Positions 51,217 through 61,110 of a stretch of DNA of 64,000 nt are shown here, piece by piece. Location: the NCBI GenBank assembly GCA_016716835.1, contig JADJUW010000001.1, positions 930,001-994,000 on the forward strand. Direction: 5' to 3'. A program made the translations under genes and the position numbers. The notes under the pieces are model-generated. The model ran no database searches. It saw only the letters and a program-made list of their open reading frames with translations, and was not told where the DNA came from. Positions within the stretch are counted from its first letter, which is position 1. Each line of letters begins with the position of its first letter. This DNA comes from Myxococcales bacterium. Its GTDB lineage: Bacteria > Myxococcota_A > Polyangia > Haliangiales > Haliangiaceae.

Positions 51217-52443
51217 ATGGGCACTCAAATCGCATCACCTGCCGCCTCTGACAATTTCCTGTCTGCCTATTTCCGCGACTTAGCAGTCCAGCCGCTGCTT
51301 ACCGCCGAGGACGAGCTATCGCTGGCCAAACAACTGGCTGATGCTGAAACACGGGCCTGGGCCGTGGTGCTCTCGTCGCGCACAATGGCGCGGTTTGTGG
51401 CTGTGACCTTAGGCGGCAAATTAGAGCCGCGCGTGAACTTCGCCCCGCTCGCAGCGGCCTATCAACTGCCGCGTGCCAATAAGTCGCAGCGCGGGGCGCG
51501 CGACGTCGTGCTCCGCCGCGAAATTCGCCAGACGGCGCGGCTGCTTCGCGCATCTGACCTCGACCGAAATCATATTGACTGGATCCTTCGCGAGTTGACC
51601 GCGCTTGGCCTCGCCGGGGATGTCAACGCAGCGGTCACGGCGTTGCCGACGCGGGTTCGGCCCGCCTCGGTGACTGCACGGCTGCCCTTGGTGCGCCAGC
51701 ACTACCTTCGCGCCTCGCAAATCCGCGATACCTTCATCCGCAGCAACCTGCGCCTGGTCGTCACCATGGCCCGCCGCTTCGATCGCGGCGGTATGCCCTT
51801 GGCCGATCTAATTCAGGAAGGCAACTTGGGGCTGATGCACGCCGTGGGTCGCTACGATCACCGCCGGGCGCTGCGGTTTTCGACGTACGCATGTTGGTGG
51901 ATTCGCCACGCCATTGGTCGCGCGCTCGCTGACAAGGCGCGTGCGGTGCGCATTCCGGTGCACATGCTCGAGGCGCAGGCGCAGCTACAAAAAGTTCAGC
52001 AACGCCTGACGGCCGAGCTTGGGCGGCCGCCGTCGCCACAAGAGGTCGCCAAAGAGGCGCGCGTGCCGCTCGCGAAGATCAACCAAATGCATCGCTACCT
52101 GCTCGGCAGCGCGATCTCGCTCGATCGCCCGGTTCACGACGACGACGACCGCACCATGGTGGACACGATGGCCGACCCCGCCAGCGATATCTCACCGGTT
52201 GATACCATGACGATGAGGTCGCTCGGTGACCAAATTTCTCAAATGGTCGAGCGGCTCTCGCCCATCGAGGCCGAGGTCATTCGCCAACGGTTTGGCCTGG
52301 CCGAGGACGACGAGCAAACCTTTCGCGAAATCGGCGATCGCCATCACCTCTCGCGCGAACGCATCCGCCAGATCCAAAACGCCGCGCTCGGCAAGCTGCG
52401 CAAGGCGCTAGAGCGCGAGCACCGCGGCGTCGTCGTCTTTTAA
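51217..52443 (+). CDS. Group 2 (RpoD/RpoS-type) RNA polymerase sigma factor
   Basis: The protein has 408 residues. Region 1.2 (DNFLSAYFRDLAVQPLLTAEDELSLAKQLADAE) and the region 2 core (RDTFIRSNLRLVVTMARRFDRGGMPLADLIQEGNLGLMHAVGRYDHRRALRFSTYACWWIRHAIGRAL) are strongly conserved. Region 3 follows (RIPVHMLEAQAQLQKVQQRLTAELGRPPSPQEVAKEA), then region 4 (LSPIEAEVIRQRFGLAEDDEQTFREIGDRHHLSRERIRQIQNAALGKLRKAL). It lacks the long region 1.1 of RpoD. An insert of about 100 residues between regions 1.2 and 2 (ARDVVLRREIRQTARLLRASDLDRNHIDWILREL) is distinctive. AAGGAG (51206-51211) is a strong ribosome site. It resembles the SigB-SigE stationary-phase or developmental factors of myxobacteria. The stops of this gene and the CoA-transferase gene overlap by 4 bases. 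Confidence 0.92.
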   Translation: MGTQIASPAASDNFLSAYFRDLAVQPLLTAEDELSLAKQLADAETRAWAVVLSSRTMARFVAVTLGGKLEPRVNFAPLAAAYQLPRANKSQRGARDVVLRREIRQTARLLRASDLDRNHIDWILRELTALGLAGDVNAAVTALPTRVRPASVTARLPLVRQHYLRASQIRDTFIRSNLRLVVTMARRFDRGGMPLADLIQEGNLGLMHAVGRYDHRRALRFSTYACWWIRHAIGRALADKARAVRIPVHMLEAQAQLQKVQQRLTAELGRPPSPQEVAKEARVPLAKINQMHRYLLGSAISLDRPVHDDDDRTMVDTMADPASDISPVDTMTMRSLGDQISQMVERLSPIEAEVIRQRFGLAEDDEQTFREIGDRHHLSRERIRQIQNAALGKLRKALEREHRGVVVF

Positions 52444-53066
52444 GCAAGCGGTGCACCCGTGACGAGCTCGACCTGCGCTCGCGCAACGCCAGGTGCGAGC
52501 TCGACGATCGCAAAGCCACCGCTCGGGGTTGGGTCGAACACGCCGAGCTCGGTGATCACGCGCGAGACGACGCCAACGGCGGTGAGCGGATAGGTGCAAG
52601 CCCCGACCAGCTTGGCCTCGCCATCCTTGGTCGCGTGATTCATTAAGACGATGATGCGGCGCGCGCCCGAGGCCAAATCCATCGCGCCGCCGATGCCAAG
52701 CATCTTGCCGCCGGGCACCGCCCAGTTGGCGAGGTCGCCACGCGCCGAAACCTGCATTGCACCTAGGATGGCGAGATCGACGTGGCGGCCGCGAATCATC
52801 GAAAACGATAGCGCCGAGTCAAACGTCGAGCCTCCGGGCAGGACGGTCACGGTTTGCTTGCCCGCATTGATGAGCTGCGGATCTTCCTCGCCATCATAGG
52901 GAAATGGCCCCATGCCGAGCAGGCCGTTTTCGCTGTGCAGCCAGGCGTGCCCCGCCGGCAAGTAGTCGGCGACTTGCGTCGGCAGCCCGATGCCTAGATT
53001 GACGATCGAGCCCGCCTCGATCTCCGCCGCCGCGCGCCGCGCCATGTCTTCTTTATTCCACACCAT
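52440..53066 (-). CDS. 3-oxoacid CoA-transferase, beta subunit
   Basis: From ATG 53066 (AGGAG 6 bases upstream) the product has 208 residues. Family motifs are SIVNLGIGLPTQVADYLPAGH, the active-site Glu in HSENGLLGMGPFP that forms the CoA thioester, GGSTFDSALSFSMIRGRHVDLAILGAMQVSARGDLANW, and GGAMDLASGARRIIVLMNHATKDGEAKLV. The long normal length and ENGLLGMGP place it with ScoB/AtoA/PcaJ-type enzymes moving CoA between succinyl-CoA and 3-oxoacids. It is the last gene of the leftward operon beginning at 61.0 kb. Its partner is 8 bases upstream. Confidence 0.95.
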   Translation of the reverse strand: MVWNKEDMARRAAAEIEAGSIVNLGIGLPTQVADYLPAGHAWLHSENGLLGMGPFPYDGEEDPQLINAGKQTVTVLPGGSTFDSALSFSMIRGRHVDLAILGAMQVSARGDLANWAVPGGKMLGIGGAMDLASGARRIIVLMNHATKDGEAKLVGACTYPLTAVGVVSRVITELGVFDPTPSGGFAIVELAPGVARAQVELVTGAPLA

Positions 53067-53074
53067 GGATGCTC

Positions 53075-53791
<717 letters not shown>

Positions 53792-53807
53792 GCTCTCTCC
53801 TTAGGCC

Positions 53808-55063
53808 TTAGGCAAAGGCGGCGCGCGCCGCGGCGGTAAAGCGGGCCATGCCATCGGCAAGCTCGGCGCTGGTGATGCAAAGTGGCGGCGTAATGATGGC
53901 CGTCTGGCGCGAGGCATCGACATGGAGCGCCACATGGCGCGCCGCCAACTCGCGCGCGAAGGCCTGCCACGCCGGCAGCTCGGCGGTGATTTCGAGGCAG
54001 CCCATCAGGCCAAGGCTGCGCGCCTTGACCGCGCGCGGGGCGAGCGCGGCGGCGGTGGCCTGCAACGCTTGACGCAACTGCGGAGCTAGCGCTTCGGCAT
54101 TTTGATACATGCCCTCGTCTTCGTACGCCGTTAGCGCCGCCACGCCCGCGGCGCATCCAAGCGGGTGCGCATAGTTGGTGAGGCCGCACGCGAGCACGAC
54201 GTCGTCAAAATGGTCCGCGATGCGCTTGTGCACGATCACCGCCGACAGCGGCGCATAGCCGCCGGTGAGCGCCTTGGCCACCGTAATCATGTCGGGCACG
54301 ACGCCCCAACGCTTGTGCGCAAACGGCAGCCCGGTGCGACCAAACCCGGTGAGCACCTCGTCGGCAATCAGCAGCGCGCCGTGTTTCGCGCAGGCGGCGG
54401 CGATTGCCGGCCAATAGGTATCGTGCGGGATATAGACGCCATTGGCGCCAGGCACCGGCTCGAAGATCGCCGCCGCAATGGTGCCGCGCCCTTCAAACGT
54501 CATGATCGCGTCGAGCTCGCCCGGACAGGTCGCCGCGCACGCCGCAGGCGCGTGGCCATGGGCACAGTGGTCGATCGAGCAATCGTTGACGTGAATCACG
54601 CCAGGCATCCCGGGCTCGGCCGCGATGCGTCGCCAATCGCCGGTAAGCGCGATCGCGCCTGCGGTGGCGCCGTGATAGCTGCGATAGCGCGAAATAAATT
54701 TATGCCGTCCCGTAAACTGGCGCGCGATCTTGAGCGCGTTCTCGTTGGCCTCGGCGCCGCCGAGCGCAAAAACACCTTGCTGTAACTCGGTCCTGCCAGC
54801 GCCAGCAGTTTTTCCGCGAGCTGGCGCTTGGCGGCAAACTCGGTGGACGGAGCGACCAGGCACAGCTCGCCGGCCTGCTTAATAATGGCGGCCGTGATGC
54901 CGGGGTGGCCATGGCCTGCATTGGCTTGATACGACAGCGCGCCGAGGTCGAGCCACGCTTGGCCGTCGCTGGTCGTAAAGTGCGCGCCGCGTCCGCCGGT
55001 CATGTGCTGCGGCTTGGCGTGGCGTTGCGCCGTCCACGTGTAGAAATAGGGATCTGGGCTCAT
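53808..55063 (-). pseudogene. Class III aminotransferase, frameshifted
   Basis: Two frames make one aminotransferase. From ATG 55063 the first frame encodes PDPYFYTWTAQRHAKPQHMTGGRGAHFTT, WLDLGALSYQANAGHGHPG and AEKLLALAGPSYSKVF. From about 54770 another frame continues ALGGAEANENALKIARQFTG, SRYRSYHGATAGAIALTGDW, LIADEVLTGFGRTGLPFAH (PLP-binding Asp) and ITVAKALTGGYAPLSAV (PLP lysine). Adding one T to the five-T run (plus-strand A run 54768-54772) restores KVFFALGGAEANEN. The whole would be about 418 residues, resembling taurine/beta-alanine/GABA-pyruvate transaminases. Either a homopolymer assembly error or a genuine mutation. The start overlaps the C45 gene stop (ATGA). Confidence 0.88.
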
Positions 55064-56265
55064 GGGGTGCCTTTGCTTGCCGTCGCGGAGCCGGCAGCGA
55101 ACGAATATATTTCGGGCGCCACGCCATTGATGAGGCCACTCTGCGCCCACAGCGTGCCCGCCGTCAGGTTCATCGCGATCGCGCCACACGTCGCCGCGCC
55201 GTGCGGATTAGCCGACGTCGAAATATTGGTGCAAACGGAATTGGGCCAGCCGTCGGTCGAGCCAAGGCGCCGCCACAAGTCGGTTAGGTCAGCGACGGGC
55301 GTGTGCTCGATGCTGCTCGTTAACCAATCATAGCGCGCTTGCGTGGTGCTCGTAGGTGGCACCTTAGAAGCCGCCGCGACCTCAGGATGCAGACAATGAT
55401 TGGTGTGCCAATAACTCTGCTTGGGCTCGCGGCGGCTGTCAAATAGCACCTCGCGCCGCTGCCCCGAGGTTTCGATGCCGAACGCCTCGGTGGCATCGGC
55501 GACAAAATAGTGATGCCCCGAACCGACCGGGCTGGCTTTCAAGACCTCAAACGCGGCACGTGCGGTGGTTTCGCGCAGCGCGCGACGCACGATGGCCGGC
55601 CACACCAGGCCAACCGTCGCATCGGTCGAGAACAGATTATTGATGCAGACGCCGACGTTGTATTCATTCATGCCGGCGAGGCCCAGGCAGCCCGTGAGAC
55701 CAAGCAGCCACGCCGCCGGCGCCGGGCCCGCGCTCGGCACATGCAGCATCATCACGTACGGAATTGCCGTAGCGTGCATGTCCCAGGTCTGGCCGAGCAA
55801 GGCGTCGCCACCCGCGGTTGACCACACCACGCTGCAGCCGCCCGGATCGCCCGCGTCGGCGGTGCTAGGCTGTGCCCCACGGGAGGCGGTCGCGTCTGCA
55901 TAGTGGCTAGGTACCGCCAGGCCGCGCGCGCGCAATTCCGGCGCCCATTGCCAGTCCGCTTCCGTGGGCGACAGATCGCGCAAGTCGGTATAGTGGTTGG
56001 CGATTGCGATGTCCTCGGGCGATACCCGTGCGCCCTCGGCGATGCCGCATAGTTCATCGTACAGCGCCGCATCAACGTGGCGTAGCGCCACGAGATGTGG
56101 TCGGGCAGCGCGGCGCGCGGCCTCCACCGAGGCAAAGCCGCCGACGCGTGTGCACAAGTAGCCGCGAATTTCGGCAAGCGCCGCGATCTCATGACGAAAC
56201 GCCTCGCCGTGCGCCCTGCCCCACTGCGTCGGCGTATGTCCGGGTTGGTAGTGCAGCGTGCGCAT
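55060..56265 (-). CDS. C45-type autoproteolytic amidohydrolase/acyltransferase
   Basis: From ATG 56265 (the first convincing residue, MRTLHYQPGHTPTQWGRAHG) the protein has 401 residues. It belongs to the Ntn-hydrolase group of acyl-CoA:6-aminopenicillanate acyltransferase (C45): HGEAFRHEIAAL, LYDELCGIAEGARVSPEDIAIANHYTDLRDL, then GGCSVVWSTAGGDALLGQTWDMH, where self-cleavage before Cys would expose the catalytic nucleophile. GCLGLAGMNEYNVGVCINNL and HHYFVADATEAFGIETSG are also typical. Such enzymes hydrolyse or transfer acyl groups on amines. In this operon a deacylase role is plausible. It follows the fusion gene by 7 bases and overlaps the aminotransferase. Confidence 0.87.
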   Translation of the reverse strand: MRTLHYQPGHTPTQWGRAHGEAFRHEIAALAEIRGYLCTRVGGFASVEAARRAARPHLVALRHVDAALYDELCGIAEGARVSPEDIAIANHYTDLRDLSPTEADWQWAPELRARGLAVPSHYADATASRGAQPSTADAGDPGGCSVVWSTAGGDALLGQTWDMHATAIPYVMMLHVPSAGPAPAAWLLGLTGCLGLAGMNEYNVGVCINNLFSTDATVGLVWPAIVRRALRETTARAAFEVLKASPVGSGHHYFVADATEAFGIETSGQRREVLFDSRREPKQSYWHTNHCLHPEVAAASKVPPTSTTQARYDWLTSSIEHTPVADLTDLWRRLGSTDGWPNSVCTNISTSANPHGAATCGAIAMNLTAGTLWAQSGLINGVAPEIYSFAAGSATASKGTP

Positions 56266-56272
56266 AGGCGAC

Positions 56273-59200
56273 CTAGCGCAGCTCCTCGGCGACGGCGCCA
56301 GCCAGGCGCGACGCGGCCGCCATGGCTTCATCGAGCTTGGGCGCAATAACGACTGTGCCATTTGGGTAGCGGCGCGTGTGCAAGCCGCGCCTTGCGAAGG
56401 CCTCCACGACTTTGCCGGCATCGGCGCCGGCCGCAATCGTGCGGTATAGGCCCGCGCCGTGGTGGGCATAGCGTCCCTCGAGCGCGCCGAGCGCGCGATC
56501 CAGCGCAACCACGCCAGCCGCGACATCGATCGTGCGCGCCGCGCGCAGTTGATGATAGTGGCGAATTAGCGAGAGCTCATCGCCATCCCACGTCGACACC
56601 AACGCCATCGGCGTCGATACGAACCACTTCGGCGTACAGTGGACATAGCCCGTCTGGCCGCCCGACCACCACAACATGACGTCGGGCATCAGGCCCGAAC
56701 TGGGGCTGAGAAACGCGCCCTGCCCGCTGCGATAGAGCGCAGTCGTCGTCTCGACGGCCACCATTGGCACGCCAACCTCACGCGCAAGCACCGCGAGGCC
56801 TTCGAGGTATTCTGGTGGCAGCACCCACCCGGTGCGCTCCTGCACCAGTTCATAGTAAAACCCGATAATGTCATCGGCGCCATGCTCGGCAATGGTGGCG
56901 CGCAACGCCGCGAGCGCCGCCTTGGCGCCGACGGTCTGAGGATGCGGCACGCGGGGCCAGCGAAAGTGGCCGGGGCCGCCATGGTGCAGCGACGGATCCG
57001 ACAGCGAGCGCGTCGAAGCGATGGTATGGCCGACGTAGCCGCCCTCGAGTCCGATCGCGAGATTGGCCTTCTTGCGGGTGCAGCGCAGCAAGCGCAGCGA
57101 TTTGTCAAAGCTTTCGTCGCGGCTCGATGTGAGATACAGATGCTGCATCTCGGGCACGATGGCGCCCAACCACTCGATCGCGCGCACGATGCCCGGCGTG
57201 ACGTAGTTGAGCACCGTCAACTTGTTAACCGTCGGGCCATACAGCGCGCCCGCGCGCTCCGCCGCGACCAGGCTCGCCGTCGGGTGCGCAAATGGATCGA
57301 TCAGGCCGTTGCCGATGTCGATCGCGACGTGTTCGGCCGAAGGCGCTGCCGTCGCCTTTGGCGCTAACCCGCGATCGGGCGCAAACGCGCCGAGCGGGAT
57401 GCGATAGTAAATGGCTTGCCCTTCTGGATCGGCGTATTGACCATTGAGCACGTTGACGACATGCGCGCCAAAGACGCGATTGAGATGCGTCATCTGCGCG
57501 GTACGGCCGACGCGATTGCGCCCCGTGACGTAGGCGTAGCGCAAGGTGCCGTCGGCGCGGCGACACGACTTCGCGGCGCGGAGCTGCAATTCTTTGAGCT
57601 TGCGGCCGACGCCGGCGTTTTGATAGCGCGGCGCGACGGTGATGGACGCGGAGTACATCGTGTTTTGCTTGCCGAGCATGACGTCTTCGCTCGGGCCTTC
57701 GACATCTGCCGAATGCTCTAGCGGCGCGCCGATGGCAAAACCGACGAGCTGCCACGTGCCGCTGGCGCTCTTGGCTTCGCAGATGATTGCCGACCCCTCT
57801 GCGTCTTGCAAGGCGGCGCGAATCTCGGCCGGCGGCGTGCGCCGCGCTGGCTCATAAACTTGATACTCGATATCCAAGATCGCCGGCAAGAGGTCCATCG
57901 CCTCGCTGCCCGTGATGTCGCGGTAGCGCAGCTCGACGTCGTTGTCAGCCGCCGCCGTTGCCGGCGCCGGAAAGTCGTCCCACTCAGGCGCCTTCTTGCC
58001 CGGATGCGCATCGAGCCACGCCAGCGAGCGGCGAATGGCGTCAAACAGCAAATCAATTTCGCGCGCGTAAAACGTCTCGGACAAGCGGTACCGCACGGTC
58101 TTGGTGCCAGCGGCAAAGGCGATGGCGCCGCGCCAGAACCGCTGCGCGAGGAAGGCCTCGAGCAACGCCGGCGTTGGCACATCAAACGCCAGCGCATAGC
58201 CGGTCGCGCGCGGGTATTGCACTAGGTGCGGAAAGGCGGCCGCGATATCAGCGAGCTTGGGGCGCACCAACGCCTCGATGCGCGCCGCCGCGTGGCCCGT
58301 CGACATCATCTCGGCGTGCAGGCGCCCGCGCACCAACGACGCGCCGTGCGTCGGCACCGGCTCGGGGTCGTCAAAGCGGCTCATCACGACGCCAACCTGC
58401 GCGCGCTTGGCAAACGTCACGGCATCGGGATAGTCAGGTTGGCCGCGGCTGGTGAGCAGGCGAAACATGGAGTGCCACGCAAATGGCCCGCCCAGGCCAA
58501 AGCCAACTTGCACCTCGTCGAAGACCAAGAACGTGTCGTGAAAGCGTGTAAGCAAGCGCAGCGCGCGATAGAAACGCTCGGTCGCATAGCGATCGCCGCC
58601 TTCTGATTGCATCGGCTCGATGATCACGCAGAAGTAATTTCCCGTCGCGAGTTGCTGATGGGTCGCCAGCAGCGATCGGGCATCTTGCGCCAGCAGCGCA
58701 TCGTCATCCGCGGCAAAGCGCTCGAGTTCCGCGGCATCGCCCGAGGCGCAAGCCGCATAAAACCCCGAGGGCGCGGCGGGCTCGACGCCGGGATGATTCC
58801 ACACCGGAAACGGCATGAACCCAAGCTCATAGCCGGCGAGCTCAAACGGCGCACGCTTGCTCGGGCTATGCGTCGCATGCAGCGACAGCAGCGTGCGGCC
58901 GTGAAAGCCACCTTCGAACGCGAGCACGCGATTTGCGAGGGGCCGCGTGCAGTTGAGCTTGCACAGCAACATCGCCTTCTCGTTGGCCTCGGCGCCCGAC
59001 GCGACAAACGTTACGTGCGGCACGCCCGAGACTAGCTGCCTCAACGTCTCGGCAAAGGCCTCGGTCTCGTGGCAATCAGGGGCGGTGGTGTCGCGCGTCG
59101 ACATCACCGTGTCGCGAAACTCGCCCTCGACGAAGGCCTTGACCACAAGGTCTTCCGAAAAACCGCCGCAAACGGTTGCGGTCTGCGACATGCTATCGAG

Positions 59201-61045
59201 GATGGAAAGCGGCTCGTCGTCGACAGAGACAAACCACGGTCCCGACGAACGCAGGTGGTCAAAGACCGGCAGCTTCTTTTCTTTGGCGATGCGGTCGCCG
59301 GCGTAGAGCCGTTCGATCCATGCCGCGGACGTTGGCAGGTGGCCGCCAGCTGGGCGACGCAGCCCCGACGGCCGCGGCGCGTCGACCAGCGATCGCGCCA
59401 GCTCGCTGCGCTCTTCGCGGTCGTGCTTGTCGGCCAGCGCGTCGAGATCCGGCGCGGGCAACAGCGCGACCAACTGCGCATTCGGCACCAGGCTGCCCGA
59501 GGTCTGCGTCAGCATGGCCACGGCGCTCACCGCGCTGCGATGCGCAAACGCGCCGCCTGGTCGGTAATTGCCGCTCTTGCCAACGCCGCCAAACGGCAGG
59601 CGTGGGCTGGCGAGATTTGTCGATCGATTGCTGTTCCAAATGCCCGCTCGCGCGCGCGCCGCGAGGCGGCCGATGCGCCCCGCGTCGTCAGAGAAGACCG
59701 CGTTGGCAAAGCCGTACGGGCTGGCGTTCAGCACCTGCACGACCTCGTCTTCGTCGACAAACGTCTCGACGCAGAGGTCGGGGCCGAACACCTCGATATC
59801 GGTATAGCCCGCGACGTGATGGACGCCGTCGGGCAGCCGGTGCACCGAGGCGGTGAGGTAGGCGCCGCCAGGCCGCACCTCGCCCTTGACGACCGCTTCG
59901 GCACCGGCGCGAACCGCGCGGTCAGTGGCCGCGACCACTTTGTCGCGCGCGCCAAACGTGGCCAGCGGGCCCGCAAACGCCTTCGCGTCATCGGGATGAC
60001 CAAATGGCAAGAGGCGCGCCGCATGCGCCAGCGCGTCGATGAACTTCGGCGCGATGTGCTTTTGCACCAACACGCGGTCGGTGCAGGTGCAACGCTGCCC
60101 CGCCGACAGATAGCCGCCGATCAGAATCTCGTGCACCGCTTGCCGCAACGAGGCGTCGTCAAACACGATCGAGACGTTCTTGCCGCCCATCTCGAGCGCG
60201 ACCAGCAGCTCGGGCCGCGCCGCGGCGGCCGCGTTGATCTTTAGGCCCACGTGCGACGAGCCGGTAAAATAGAGGCCGTGCACCAACGGGTTGGCGATGA
60301 GCGCCTCGCCGACGGCGGCGCCGCCAAGGACGACGTTGAGCACGCCCGGTGGCAAGTTGGCCGCCTGCGCCGCCTGCGCATAACGCTGCCCGGCGAGCGG
60401 CGTGATGTCAGACGGTTTAATGACAACCGCATTGCCGGCGAGCAGCGCGGGCACCGCGTAGGCGTGACAGAGGTGCAACGGGAAGTTGTAAGGGCCGATG
60501 ACGCCGACCACACCGAGGGGCTGATAACGCAAGGCCTCGCCCGGCGCGACCGCGCCCTCTTTGAGATCTTGATCGATGGCGGCTTTGCTGAGATCGAAAC
60601 GGCCGAGCAGCGCGGCGACTTCCTGTTTCGCCTCGACGCGCAGCTTGCCGGTTTCCAGCACGATGGCGTCGACGAGGTCGGCCTGCATCGCCGCAATCGC
60701 CTCGCGAAAGGCCATCAGCTTGGTAAACCGTTGGCCGCGCGAAAGCGCCGCCCATGCCGGCTGCGCGGCCGCGGCGGCCTCACACGCGGCCCCCGTCGCC
60801 TCGGCATTCCACGGCGCGGAAAACACCACGGCGCCATCGGCCGCGGGGTTCTTAGATGTCAGCATCTCGCCCGTTGGCAGGACGAATTCTCCCCCGATAA
60901 AATTGCCTAGTGCGCGCACCCATGTTGGGTACTCCGGCCCCTTAGGACGGTCAAGTAAATCCCGTTCAACTTCCTGGGCAACATCAACTCGTACGGGGCT
61001 GCCACAAAGCGACGGCGCCGGCCATACGGGCCTCACCTGCCTCAT
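56273..61045 (-). CDS. Four-domain fusion: AstD-like aldehyde dehydrogenase + aminotransferase + GNAT + inactive aminotransferase-like domain
   Basis: The protein has 1,590 residues. Residues 45-520 form an ALDH closest in wording to AstD (GPYNFPLHL, ALEMGGKN with base Glu285, SAGQRCTCTDR with nucleophile Cys319, FGGVGKSGNYRPGGAF). Residues about 545-1015 form a class III aminotransferase with LAT-like motifs (EPMQSEGGDRY, FDEVQVGFGLGG with Asp843, TFAKRAQVGV with PLP Lys880). Residues about 1035-1220 form a GNAT domain (VAPRYQNAGVGRKLKELQL). Residues about 1240-1590 repeat the aminotransferase fold, but Asp becomes Val1431 (VAVETTTALYRSG) and Lys becomes Ser1461 (MLWWSGGQTG), so PLP chemistry is unlikely. 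It heads an operon with a C45 hydrolase, another aminotransferase and a CoA-transferase. A channelled catabolic enzyme is inferred. The start (ATG 61045) could be slightly later. Confidence 0.9.
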   Translation of the reverse strand: MRQVRPVWPAPSLCGSPVRVDVAQEVERDLLDRPKGPEYPTWVRALGNFIGGEFVLPTGEMLTSKNPAADGAVVFSAPWNAEATGAACEAAAAAQPAWAALSRGQRFTKLMAFREAIAAMQADLVDAIVLETGKLRVEAKQEVAALLGRFDLSKAAIDQDLKEGAVAPGEALRYQPLGVVGVIGPYNFPLHLCHAYAVPALLAGNAVVIKPSDITPLAGQRYAQAAQAANLPPGVLNVVLGGAAVGEALIANPLVHGLYFTGSSHVGLKINAAAAARPELLVALEMGGKNVSIVFDDASLRQAVHEILIGGYLSAGQRCTCTDRVLVQKHIAPKFIDALAHAARLLPFGHPDDAKAFAGPLATFGARDKVVAATDRAVRAGAEAVVKGEVRPGGAYLTASVHRLPDGVHHVAGYTDIEVFGPDLCVETFVDEDEVVQVLNASPYGFANAVFSDDAGRIGRLAARARAGIWNSNRSTNLASPRLPFGGVGKSGNYRPGGAFAHRSAVSAVAMLTQTSGSLVPNAQLVALLPAPDLDALADKHDREERSELARSLVDAPRPSGLRRPAGGHLPTSAAWIERLYAGDRIAKEKKLPVFDHLRSSGPWFVSVDDEPLSILDSMSQTATVCGGFSEDLVVKAFVEGEFRDTVMSTRDTTAPDCHETEAFAETLRQLVSGVPHVTFVASGAEANEKAMLLCKLNCTRPLANRVLAFEGGFHGRTLLSLHATHSPSKRAPFELAGYELGFMPFPVWNHPGVEPAAPSGFYAACASGDAAELERFAADDDALLAQDARSLLATHQQLATGNYFCVIIEPMQSEGGDRYATERFYRALRLLTRFHDTFLVFDEVQVGFGLGGPFAWHSMFRLLTSRGQPDYPDAVTFAKRAQVGVVMSRFDDPEPVPTHGASLVRGRLHAEMMSTGHAAARIEALVRPKLADIAAAFPHLVQYPRATGYALAFDVPTPALLEAFLAQRFWRGAIAFAAGTKTVRYRLSETFYAREIDLLFDAIRRSLAWLDAHPGKKAPEWDDFPAPATAAADNDVELRYRDITGSEAMDLLPAILDIEYQVYEPARRTPPAEIRAALQDAEGSAIICEAKSASGTWQLVGFAIGAPLEHSADVEGPSEDVMLGKQNTMYSASITVAPRYQNAGVGRKLKELQLRAAKSCRRADGTLRYAYVTGRNRVGRTAQMTHLNRVFGAHVVNVLNGQYADPEGQAIYYRIPLGAFAPDRGLAPKATAAPSAEHVAIDIGNGLIDPFAHPTASLVAAERAGALYGPTVNKLTVLNYVTPGIVRAIEWLGAIVPEMQHLYLTSSRDESFDKSLRLLRCTRKKANLAIGLEGGYVGHTIASTRSLSDPSLHHGGPGHFRWPRVPHPQTVGAKAALAALRATIAEHGADDIIGFYYELVQERTGWVLPPEYLEGLAVLAREVGVPMVAVETTTALYRSGQGAFLSPSSGLMPDVMLWWSGGQTGYVHCTPKWFVSTPMALVSTWDGDELSLIRHYHQLRAARTIDVAAGVVALDRALGALEGRYAHHGAGLYRTIAAGADAGKVVEAFARRGLHTRRYPNGTVVIAPKLDEAMAAASRLAGAVAEELR

Positions 61046-61110
61046 CAGGTAAACGACTGAAAACGTGAGGAAATTTGCAACGCCTTGGCGATCTTCGGTA
61101 TATAGCCGCC

